A stretch of 64,000 nucleotides of DNA from an uncultured Verrucomicrobiae bacterium. GTDB lineage: Bacteria; Verrucomicrobiota; Verrucomicrobiia; Limisphaerales; AAA164-E04. Location of the stretch: the NCBI GenBank assembly GCA_951813855.1, contig OX638380.1, positions 2,114,876 to 2,178,875 on the forward strand. The letters are read 5' to 3'. The position numbers were made by a program, and so were the translations under genes. Below the pieces are notes generated by a model. It saw only the letters and a program-made list of their open reading frames with translations, searched no databases and was not told the DNA's origin. How positions within the stretch are numbered: position 1 is the first letter of the stretch; each line of letters begins with the position of its first letter. Shown here one piece after another: positions 8,363-15,665 of the stretch.

Positions 8363-9538
8363 ATGGCTAACGTTCTCATTATCGGCGCCGGAGGCGTGGG
8401 ACACGTGGTCGCCCACAAATGTGCGCAACACCGTGACCTGTTCCACACCATCTGCCTGGCCAGTCGGACCATCGAAAAATGCCGCGCCATCGCCAAGGGA
8501 ATCGGGGGGCCGCTTCAGATCGAAGCGGTCGACGCCGACCGAAGCGACGCCGTTTCCGCCCTGATCCGCCGCTGCGACGCCGATGTGCTCATCAACGTAG
8601 CCACGCCCTACCAAAACTTGGCCGTCATGGAAGCCTGCGTTCAAACCGGCATCCATTACGTCGACACCTCGCTGGACGACGAACGCGATTGGGTGAAATA
8701 CGACTACAGCGACCAATGGGCCTTCCACCCGCGGTTCCAGAAAGCGGGAACTACCGGAGTGCTCAGCATCGGCTTCGATCCCGGAGTCGTGAACGTCTAT
8801 TGCGCCTGGGCCCAAAAGCATCTCTTCGATCAGATCGACACCATCGATATGATCGACTGCAACGCCGGCAACACCAACCGCAAGTTCGCGACCAATTTCG
8901 ATCCCGAAACGAACCTTCGCGAAATATTGGCCGACGTCATCGCCTATGAAGACGGAGCCTTCCGAACCAGCCCGGCGCTGGAAACCCGCCGGACTTTCCA
9001 CTTCCCCGGGATCGGCGCCCGCGAAACCTACCTGATGACCCACGAAGAAGTGCTCACCGTCGCCCGCTTCATCCCCGGCGTCCGCAATGTCCGCTTCTGG
9101 ATGGCGTTCAACGACGAATATCTCCGTCATCTCCGGGTGCTGAGAGACATCGGCTTGACTTCGATCGAACCCGTCCTTCACGAAGGACATCCGGTAGTGC
9201 CGATCAAGTTCCTCAAGTGCCTGCTGCCGAACCCGGCTGATCTGGCGTCCGAATCCCAAGGCATCACCTGCATCGGTTGCTTGATCGAAGGGCGTAAAGA
9301 CGACCGGCCCCGTAAAGTGTTCGTGTACAACAACTGCCGACATGAGGACTGCTTCCGCGAAGTAGGTTCTCAAGCCATCTCCTATACGACCGGCGCTCCC
9401 GCAGTCCTGGCCGCCCGGTTAGTGCTGTCGGGAGCCTGGTCGGAACCCGGCGTCTATAATCCCGAACAACTGGACCCGGATCCGTTCATGGAAGAAATCG
9501 GGAATATGGGCCTGCCCTGGAAGGTCAACGAACTTTAG
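8363..9538 (+). CDS. Carboxynorspermidine synthase paralogue (saccharopine dehydrogenase family)
   Basis: 391 residues. The N-terminal Rossmann motif VLIIGAGGVGHVVAHKC binds NAD(P)H. Blocks LINVATPYQNLAVMEAC, IGFDPGVVNVYCAWAQKHLF and FREVGSQAISYTTGAPAVL are family hallmarks. The enzyme condenses aspartate semialdehyde with a diamine (1,3-diaminopropane or putrescine) by reductive amination to make carboxynorspermidine or carboxyspermidine. Compared with the third gene of the operon, the substrate loop is changed: NAGNTNRKF replaces NDGDHGLPF, DTSLDDER replaces DTANYESR, and the GRWWEQGQW stretch is missing. It may therefore prefer a different diamine. The conserved protein starts at the ATG at 8363. 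The decarboxylase gene follows after two bases. Confidence 0.88.
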   Translation: MANVLIIGAGGVGHVVAHKCAQHRDLFHTICLASRTIEKCRAIAKGIGGPLQIEAVDADRSDAVSALIRRCDADVLINVATPYQNLAVMEACVQTGIHYVDTSLDDERDWVKYDYSDQWAFHPRFQKAGTTGVLSIGFDPGVVNVYCAWAQKHLFDQIDTIDMIDCNAGNTNRKFATNFDPETNLREILADVIAYEDGAFRTSPALETRRTFHFPGIGARETYLMTHEEVLTVARFIPGVRNVRFWMAFNDEYLRHLRVLRDIGLTSIEPVLHEGHPVVPIKFLKCLLPNPADLASESQGITCIGCLIEGRKDDRPRKVFVYNNCRHEDCFREVGSQAISYTTGAPAVLAARLVLSGAWSEPGVYNPEQLDPDPFMEEIGNMGLPWKVNEL

Positions 9539-9540
9539 TC

Positions 9541-10671
9541 ATGAACGACTATCGGGAGCTTCCTTCGCCCTGCTACCTGATCGACGAATCGATTCTGCAA
9601 CGGAATCTCGCGATCCTGCAATCCGTCCAGCACCGCACCGGCGCCCGGATTCTTTTGGCGCTGAAAGGATTCGCCATGCACCGCGTCTTTCCCTTGATCG
9701 CCGAAACGCTGGCCGGCACGACCGCCAGTTCACTCAACGAAGCCAAACTCGGCCGGGAACATTTCAGGGGCGAGTTGCATGCCTGCGCTCCGGCTTACAG
9801 CGACGCCGACATCGACCAATTGCTTCCCCTGATCGATCACCTGGTGTTCAACTCGATTTCCCAATGGCACCGGTTCCGGGACCGGGTCGCGGCTTTCGAC
9901 GGCCCAGCGATCTCCGTCGGCCTTCGCATCAATCCCGAATATTCGGAAGTCGAAACTTCGATCTACGATCCCTGCTGTCCCGGATCCCGGTTGGGAATCC
10001 GGGCGGATCAGCTGCCGCCGCAATTGGACGTCGACGGTTTCCACTTCCATACGATGTGCGAACAGAACGCCGATACGCTGGAACGAACCTTGGACATCGT
10101 GGAACGGAAATTCGCCGACCGGATCGATGCGCTCCGCTGGTTCAATTTCGGCGGCGGCCATCATATCTCCCGAGCCGATTACGACGTCGACCGGCTCTGC
10201 CGCATTATCGAATCGTTCCGCCGGCGCCACGACCTTCAGATCTACCTGGAGCCCGGGGAAGCGATCGCGCTCGACGCCGGGGTTCTGGTCGGCAGCGTGC
10301 TGGATATCGTCGCCGGCGATCCCGCGCAGGTCATCCTCGACCTTTCCGCCACAGCGCACATGCCGGACGTGCTGGAAATGCCCTATCGCCCCGAGATCCG
10401 GCACGCCGGAACCGCCGGCAGCAAACCGTACGCCTACCGGCTGGGCGGCAACACCTGTTTGGCCGGCGACCGGATCGGCGACTATTCCTTTGATCGCCCC
10501 TTGCAGATCGGCGACCGCCTGGCCTTCGAAGACATGGCGCATTACACCATGGTCAAGAACACGACCTTCAATGGCGTCCGCCTCCCGGCCATAGCGTTGC
10601 GGCGGATCGAAGGCGACATCGAAATCGTCCGGGAATTCGGCTACGAGACCTATCGCGATCGACTATCCTAG
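9541..10671 (+). CDS. nspC: Carboxynorspermidine/carboxyspermidine decarboxylase
   Basis: 376 residues, a fold III (alanine racemase-like) PLP enzyme. The PLP lysine is in LLALKGFAM (Lys42), the phosphate-binding glycines in FNFGGGHHI, the EPGEA motif is present, and the catalytic cysteine is in GGNTCLAGD (Cys306). It removes the carboxyl group from carboxynorspermidine or carboxyspermidine, giving norspermidine or spermidine. This is the alternative to the SpeD/SpeE route used by Vibrio and many gut bacteria. The gene starts two bases after the first synthase paralogue and is followed by the second, so one transcript supplies both steps. Length is normal for NspC. Confidence 0.95.
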   Translation: MNDYRELPSPCYLIDESILQRNLAILQSVQHRTGARILLALKGFAMHRVFPLIAETLAGTTASSLNEAKLGREHFRGELHACAPAYSDADIDQLLPLIDHLVFNSISQWHRFRDRVAAFDGPAISVGLRINPEYSEVETSIYDPCCPGSRLGIRADQLPPQLDVDGFHFHTMCEQNADTLERTLDIVERKFADRIDALRWFNFGGGHHISRADYDVDRLCRIIESFRRRHDLQIYLEPGEAIALDAGVLVGSVLDIVAGDPAQVILDLSATAHMPDVLEMPYRPEIRHAGTAGSKPYAYRLGGNTCLAGDRIGDYSFDRPLQIGDRLAFEDMAHYTMVKNTTFNGVRLPAIALRRIEGDIEIVREFGYETYRDRLS

Positions 10672-10702
10672 CCGTGCCACTCAATCGATTATTGCGCTTT
10701 CC

Positions 10703-11932
10703 ATGAGCAACCGAGTCCTCATCATCGGCGCCGGCGGCGTGGGCCGCGTGGTCACGCACAAGTGCACTCAGGCTCCCGGCACTTTCGGCGCCGTCTGTTT
10801 GGCCAGCCGCTCCCGGGAAAAATGCGAAACCATCGCCCAAAGCCTGAACGTCCCGATCCGCACCGCGCAAGTCAACGCCGAAAGCGCTCCGGAAGTCGTT
10901 CGCTTGATCCGGGATTTCGAACCGGTGTTGGTCGTTCACGTAGCCCTGCCCTATCAGAATCTGGCCATCATGGAGGCCTGCCTGGAAACCGGGGTCCACT
11001 ACTTGGATACGGCCAACTACGAATCGCGCGAACTCGCCCATTTCGAGTATCGTCAACAATGGGATTATCACGAACGGTACCGTCGGCGCGGCATCACGGC
11101 GCTGCTCGGTTCCGGGTTCGATCCCGGCGTGACCAACGTCTTCTGCGCTTGGGCGAGAAAAGAACTCTTCGACCGCATTGACCAAATCGACATCCTGGAT
11201 TGCAACGACGGCGACCACGGCCTCCCGTTCGCCACCAACTTCAACGTGGAAATCAATCTCCGGGAAATCACCGCCCCCGGCCGATGGTGGGAACAGGGCC
11301 AATGGCATACGTGCGACCCCCTGAGCCGGGAACTGACGTTCGAGTTTCCCGGTATCGGCCCCCGGAAGGCCTATCTGACGTACCACGAAGAACTCGAATC
11401 CCTGAGCCGTCATTTTCCCGAAGTCCAACGCCTCCGGTTCTGGATGACTTTCAGCGATTCCTACCGGAATGCTCTGGACGTTCTGCAAAACGTCGGGCTA
11501 ACCCGAATCGACCCCGTGGACTACGAAGGCCGACCCGTCGTTCCGGTCCAGTTTCTCAAATCCCTGCTTCCCGACCCGGTGGCCGTCAGCGAGCGCTACC
11601 AGGGCAAGACCAGCATCGGATGTTTGATCGCCGGCGAAGCGAAAGGCCGGCAGAAGCGGGTTTTCATCCATGCGCCCTGCGACCATCAAGCCAGTTTCCG
11701 GGAGGTCGGCATGAATGCGGTCGCCTATACCGCCGGCGTTCCCGCCGCGACCGGGGCTAAAATGATACTGGACGGGAAGTGGTCGTCTCCGGGCGTTTTC
11801 AATCTCGAGGAACTGGACCCGGAACCGTTCCTGGCGGCGCTCCCGGAATTCGGGCTGCCCTGGAAAGTTCAGGAAACGGTCTCCGACGCCTCAGCCGAAC
11901 GGACGAGCCAGCCGGCGGCCGGAAAAGAATAA
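10703..11932 (+). CDS. Carboxynorspermidine synthase (canonical form)
   Basis: 409 residues, same family as the first gene of the operon but closer to the classical enzyme as I know it: IIGAGGVGRVVTHKCTQ, VHVALPYQNLAIMEACLETG, YLDTANYE, LLGSGFDPGVTNVFCAWARK, CNDGDHGLPFATNF and EITAPGRWWEQGQW, with a YHEELESLSRHF block. It carries out NADPH-dependent reductive condensation of aspartate semialdehyde with a diamine. The last about 20 residues (after PWKVQE) are a low-complexity extension. It is separated from nspC by 31 bp. Two synthase paralogues around one decarboxylase suggest two diamine substrates sharing one decarboxylase. Confidence 0.92.
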   Translation: MSNRVLIIGAGGVGRVVTHKCTQAPGTFGAVCLASRSREKCETIAQSLNVPIRTAQVNAESAPEVVRLIRDFEPVLVVHVALPYQNLAIMEACLETGVHYLDTANYESRELAHFEYRQQWDYHERYRRRGITALLGSGFDPGVTNVFCAWARKELFDRIDQIDILDCNDGDHGLPFATNFNVEINLREITAPGRWWEQGQWHTCDPLSRELTFEFPGIGPRKAYLTYHEELESLSRHFPEVQRLRFWMTFSDSYRNALDVLQNVGLTRIDPVDYEGRPVVPVQFLKSLLPDPVAVSERYQGKTSIGCLIAGEAKGRQKRVFIHAPCDHQASFREVGMNAVAYTAGVPAATGAKMILDGKWSSPGVFNLEELDPEPFLAALPEFGLPWKVQETVSDASAERTSQPAAGKE

Positions 11933-11934
11933 TC

Positions 11935-11999
11935 TTGACCCCGGCAACCTGGAGCCTATTCCTAGGGACGTTAGATACGGTGCCCCATACTTAGGCTCC
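11935..11999 (+). promoter_or_regulatory. Possible promoter and start-adjacent hairpin before the SPFH genes
   Basis: TTGACC (11935-11940) and TATTCC (11957-11962) are 16 bp apart and resemble a weak housekeeping promoter. GGAGCCTA (11951-11958) and TAGGCTCC (11992-11999) are exact inverted repeats closing a 33-base loop that ends five bases before the ATG at 12005. If transcribed, the hairpin could mask the start. Both readings rest on eye inspection only. Confidence 0.25.
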
Positions 12000-12004
12000 T
12001 AACC

Positions 12005-12820
12005 ATGAATAGAGACCAAAAACTAATCCTCGCCGGCGTCATCGTTTTCGTCGTCGTCCTGATCGGCGCCCAAACGACCTACATCGTCCCGCCCGGGCAC
12101 CGCGGCGTCTTGGTGACCTTGGGCAAAGTCTCACCGGACTTCAAACCCGAGGGTCTCGGGTTCAAGGCGCCCTTTATCAGTTCGATTCGCCTGATCAACA
12201 TCCGGCTGCAGACGGTGAAAAAGGAAACGACGTGCATTTCCAAGGATCTTCAGGAAATCAAACTGACCTTCAACGTGCTCTACCGGATCCCGGAAGAATC
12301 CGTGGTCGAAATCTTCCAGAAATACAAAGGCAATCCCTTCGAGTCCCTGGTGTTTCCCCGAGTCGACGAATCCCTGAAGGAAGTCACCAAGGAACGCCGG
12401 GCGCAAATGACCGTGCAAAATCGGCGCGAGGTCAAGACTTCGGCCTTGGGCAACGCTCAAGATAAAGTCGGAGACCTGCTCCACATCGTCGACTTGGCGT
12501 TGGAGAACATTTTCCTCTCGAACAAGATGGAGGACGCCATCGAACAAAAAATGGTTCAAGAGCAAAACGCGAATAAAGCGGTCTTCGAACAAAACAAAGC
12601 GAAAATCGATGCCGAGACGGCCATTATCGAGGCGCGCGGCGAAGCCGAATCCATTCGCATCCGCGGCGAGGCCCTAGCGGAAAATCCCGCGTTTATCGAC
12701 CTCCAGATCGTCAGCACCTGGAGCGGCACCATTCCGCAGGTCGTCAGCGGCAACCGCACCGGCCCCGAGCTGTTCCTGCCCATCAGCAAGCAACTCCCGA
12801 AAGAAGAAGAATCCGAATAG
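12005..12820 (+). CDS. SPFH/prohibitin-like membrane protein (first of pair)
   Basis: 271 residues. One N-terminal membrane helix (about residues 7-25, LILAGVIVFVVVLIGAQ), then the SPFH/band-7 domain (GHRGVLVTLGKVSPDF to about 190), then a charged coiled coil (about 175-235) with the EARGEAESIRIRGEA motif typical of prohibitins, stomatins and HflK/HflC. Such proteins form large ring or cage assemblies in the inner membrane and often control proteases such as FtsH. No protease gene is adjacent. It is followed 13 bases later by a paralogue, so the pair may build a hetero-oligomer like HflK/HflC. The sequence is nearer prohibitins than true HflK or HflC, so I give no symbol. Confidence 0.88.
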   Translation: MNRDQKLILAGVIVFVVVLIGAQTTYIVPPGHRGVLVTLGKVSPDFKPEGLGFKAPFISSIRLINIRLQTVKKETTCISKDLQEIKLTFNVLYRIPEESVVEIFQKYKGNPFESLVFPRVDESLKEVTKERRAQMTVQNRREVKTSALGNAQDKVGDLLHIVDLALENIFLSNKMEDAIEQKMVQEQNANKAVFEQNKAKIDAETAIIEARGEAESIRIRGEALAENPAFIDLQIVSTWSGTIPQVVSGNRTGPELFLPISKQLPKEEESE

Positions 12821-12833
12821 TTAGCGAACGACA

Positions 12834-13679
12834 ATGAATCCCCAAACGTTACAAAAACTCATCGGCACCGGGATCATCCTGTTCGCCTTGGTGCTGATCG
12901 GTTCCCAAATGACCTACATCGTGGAACCCGGCAACCGGGGAGTGCGGGTCACCTTGGGCAAGGTGTCGCCGGATTTCGTGCCGGAAGGATTGGCTTGGAA
13001 AATGCCCATCATCACCCAGATCCACCAGGTCAGCCTGAAACAGCAAACCCAATCTCTCGAAGCCAAGTGCTATACTTCCGACTTGCAGCAGGTCATTACC
13101 GAACTGCGAGTGCTCTACCGGATCCCGGAAACTTCGGTGGTCGCTCTCTGGACCAATTACGAAGGCGACGCCCGCGAGCAAACTTCCTATTTCTTCAATC
13201 TGATCCGGCCGCGAGTCGTGGAAGCCCTGAAGGAAGCCGAAGCGACCGTCAGCGCGGAAGAAATCGTCCAGAAACGGGAAATTATCAAAGAGAAAACTCT
13301 CGCGGAGGCGCGCCTGAAAATCGGTCAAAACGCGCAGGGCACGGACGCTTTGATCGCCATCGTCGACATCACGCTCCAGGATCTCAGGCTTTCCGAAGAG
13401 TTGACCTTGGCCATCGAACAGAAGATGACCCAGGAGCAAGAGGCGGAAAAAGCCAAATTCATTCAGGAGAAGGTCGAAATCGAAGCCCAGACCGCCATCA
13501 TCAAAGCCGAGGGCGAAGCCAACTCCATCCGGATTCGCGGCGAAGCCTTGCGGCAAAACCCCCTCTTTATCGATTTGAAAATCGTCGAGAAATGGGACGG
13601 CATTTCGCCCATCGTCGTCGGAAGCGATTCGGAAGACGGCGCCGCCATCATGATTCCGGTCGATCCCTTCAACAAGTAA
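12834..13679 (+). CDS. SPFH/prohibitin-like membrane protein (second of pair)
   Basis: 281 residues, paralogous to the preceding gene: LIGSQMTYIVEPGNRGVRVTLGKVSPDF in both, and the same IKAEGEANSIRIRGEAL coiled-coil motif. It has a single N-terminal membrane helix (about residues 12-28), an SPFH domain to about residue 190 and a C-terminal coiled coil. It differs mainly in the middle, with an extra segment TNYEGDAREQTSYFFNLIRP. Tandem arrangement and equal size argue for a two-subunit ring. The gene ends 158 bp before a small membrane protein. Confidence 0.88.
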   Translation: MNPQTLQKLIGTGIILFALVLIGSQMTYIVEPGNRGVRVTLGKVSPDFVPEGLAWKMPIITQIHQVSLKQQTQSLEAKCYTSDLQQVITELRVLYRIPETSVVALWTNYEGDAREQTSYFFNLIRPRVVEALKEAEATVSAEEIVQKREIIKEKTLAEARLKIGQNAQGTDALIAIVDITLQDLRLSEELTLAIEQKMTQEQEAEKAKFIQEKVEIEAQTAIIKAEGEANSIRIRGEALRQNPLFIDLKIVEKWDGISPIVVGSDSEDGAAIMIPVDPFNK

Positions 13680-13837
13680 GTCCTCGAACGTTCTCGAGTC
13701 GCCTAGCCGGCCGGTCACCCAGTGTCGCTCCCCGAACCCAGAGATATGCGAAACCGGCGGTCGCCGGGCCGCGCCGCGGCGGCCTCGCCTGAGGCCGGCC
13801 ACTCGTACGGTTTCCGTTGCGTCGGCTAATCCGGTCC

Positions 13838-14029
13838 ATGAGTGTACGACAGCGCGCTTTGTTCAGCCTGCTTTTGCTGATAGCCGTCGCCGTGGGTTTG
13901 TTTTTGCTGTTTCCCGTCGCTCTGACTTTTCTGGAAACGGCAGCCCGAAGCATTAAATATCTCTGGTGGCTCATCCTGTTGATCGGGCTGGGCGTCTGGT
14001 TAATCTGGAGCGGCTCCCGCAAATCCTGA
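13838..14029 (+). CDS. Small two-helix membrane protein
   Basis: 63 residues with two hydrophobic helices (about 7-33 and 42-58) joined by a short loop, and a basic C-terminus ending WSGSRKS. No family recognised. The ATG at 13838-13840 is preferred over an upstream TTG in the same frame. It ends four bases before the GTG of the glycosyltransferase gene, so the two are almost certainly co-translated and may act together in the inner membrane. Confidence 0.6.
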   Translation: MSVRQRALFSLLLLIAVAVGLFLLFPVALTFLETAARSIKYLWWLILLIGLGVWLIWSGSRKS

Positions 14030-14033
14030 ATGC

Positions 14034-15644
14034 GTGGTGGACGATTCCGGACCGACACCTCCGACCGAACCGGCACCCCTGACTGAGCCGGCGCCTCCAA
14101 CCGAGCCGGCTGCGCCGCCGACGGTCGAACCGAAGAGCAATTTCCTGTCGATCTTGCTCTTCGTCATGAGTTGCGCGGTTCTGATTTTCGTTTGGGGAGC
14201 GTGGTCCTCGAGCAAACCCATTCGGGAAGACGAGTTGCTCCATCTGCACGATATCTGGCTCGTGAGCCAAGGCGAAGTGCCCTACCGGGATTTCTTCGAG
14301 CATCACGCTCCTTGGTATCATTATCTGCTCAGTCCGCTAGCGATGATTTTCGCGCCGGAAAGCTCGAAAGAGGCGGCCTTGACGTTCGTCCAAGCCGTAC
14401 GTTCCCTATCGTATCTGACGGTGCTTTTCGGTCTGATCGGCCTGACGTGCGCCGGTCGCCTCTGGCAGAACTGGAGCACCGGCCTGTTGGCTGCGGGATT
14501 GATCACCGGTGTGCCGTTCTTTCTGGAAACCGCGATCGAGACGCGCCCGGACATCGCGGCCTTCGCGCTCTGGATGGGCTCGCTCGCGTTGCTCTGGAAA
14601 GGATTCAATCCGCCGTCGAATCGCGACGCCCCGGAACTCTCGGCCCCCGAGTCGGACGCCGCCCGGATCAGGATGCCGGTTCCGCCCCCGACGATCACCG
14701 GCCACCCGTTTCTATGGTCCGGAATCTTGCTGGGCAGCGCCGTCATGTTTACCCAGAAAATGCTGTTCGCCGTTCCCGGTCTGGGCCTGGGGCTGCTCGC
14801 TTGGACCCTGGCGGGCCAACCGAATACCGTTCGCCTCGCCTCCCTGATCTTTTGGAGTTTGGGCTTCGTCTTTCCGACCGTGATCACCTGGGCTTTTTTC
14901 GCGGTCCAAGGCGCCGGCTACCAATTCGTCGACAAGGTGTTTCTGATCAACGCCCGCTGGACGGAGGATGCCGACGTCGTCGACTGGATCCTGAAAGCGT
15001 TTCGCCAGGAGAACTGGCCCTTGCTGGCTCTCGGCGCTCTCGGCGCCTGTTGGAGCGTCGCCAACATGGTTCGCAACAAACGGACCGACTGGTTCGCCCT
15101 GGTGCTGATATTGGTCGTCGCCGGCTGGTTTTACGGACTGCTCCAGGTCATTCCGGCTACCGACCGGCAATTTTACATGATCATGTTGCCGCCGTTGGCA
15201 TTGCTGGCCGCTCACGGAATCATGGACATCAGCAAGCATTTGCAACGGCCGATCAGGGCCCCGATCCTGGCGATCGCCGTCTTACTGCTGATCGTGCATC
15301 CCATCGGCGACGCATGGAAAAATTGGCGTGAAAATTATTCCCTGACACTGGCCCTGTGGATCGTCGAAACGACAGACCCCGAAGATACGTTCCTGGACGG
15401 TTGGACCGGCGCGGGCACTTTTCGGCCACAGGCTTGGTATTACGGCTTCGTACACCCTGAAGTCCCCCCCATGATCGAACCGGCGGCAATCGAAGATTTG
15501 ATGGACGGGCTCCAGTCCGGAAGAATCAACCCCCGAGTCATCACCAACAGCCGGAACTTGCTTTCGCTCCATCCGGATCTTTCGGGTTGGGTCAGAGAGC
15601 GTTACCGACTGCGCTACGAACTGTTCTACGTGCGCGACGATTGA
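14034..15644 (+). CDS. GT39/ArnT-like integral membrane glycosyltransferase
   Basis: 536 residues with about eleven hydrophobic segments. The N-terminus is a proline/threonine-rich tail (residues 7-32, repeated PPTEPA), then the first membrane helix (about 40-58), then the acidic loop REDELLHLHDIW and YRDFFEHHAPWYHYLL. This Asp/Glu-rich first periplasmic loop and the HxxxWYH segment are typical of GT-C enzymes of the PMT/ArnT (GT39/GT83) group, which move a sugar from a polyprenyl-phosphate donor to lipid or protein in the periplasm. The start codon is GTG; no in-frame ATG lies nearby. The acceptor is unknown. It directly follows the small membrane protein. Confidence 0.75.
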   Translation: MVDDSGPTPPTEPAPLTEPAPPTEPAAPPTVEPKSNFLSILLFVMSCAVLIFVWGAWSSSKPIREDELLHLHDIWLVSQGEVPYRDFFEHHAPWYHYLLSPLAMIFAPESSKEAALTFVQAVRSLSYLTVLFGLIGLTCAGRLWQNWSTGLLAAGLITGVPFFLETAIETRPDIAAFALWMGSLALLWKGFNPPSNRDAPELSAPESDAARIRMPVPPPTITGHPFLWSGILLGSAVMFTQKMLFAVPGLGLGLLAWTLAGQPNTVRLASLIFWSLGFVFPTVITWAFFAVQGAGYQFVDKVFLINARWTEDADVVDWILKAFRQENWPLLALGALGACWSVANMVRNKRTDWFALVLILVVAGWFYGLLQVIPATDRQFYMIMLPPLALLAAHGIMDISKHLQRPIRAPILAIAVLLLIVHPIGDAWKNWRENYSLTLALWIVETTDPEDTFLDGWTGAGTFRPQAWYYGFVHPEVPPMIEPAAIEDLMDGLQSGRINPRVITNSRNLLSLHPDLSGWVRERYRLRYELFYVRDD

Positions 15645-15665
15645 TCGCGCCCGCCGAAGCGGCGG

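Noticed and set aside
8255..9373. Long minus-strand frame opposite the first carboxynorspermidine synthase
   Set aside because: It is the complementary shadow of a strongly supported gene and shows no family of its own. The same applies to long frames opposite aas (22085-23323), the oxidoreductase (18552-19859) and gnd (47064-48242).
12005..13679. hflK/hflC names for the SPFH pair
   Set aside because: Sequence is prohibitin-like and no FtsH or HflX neighbour is present, so the names are not justified.
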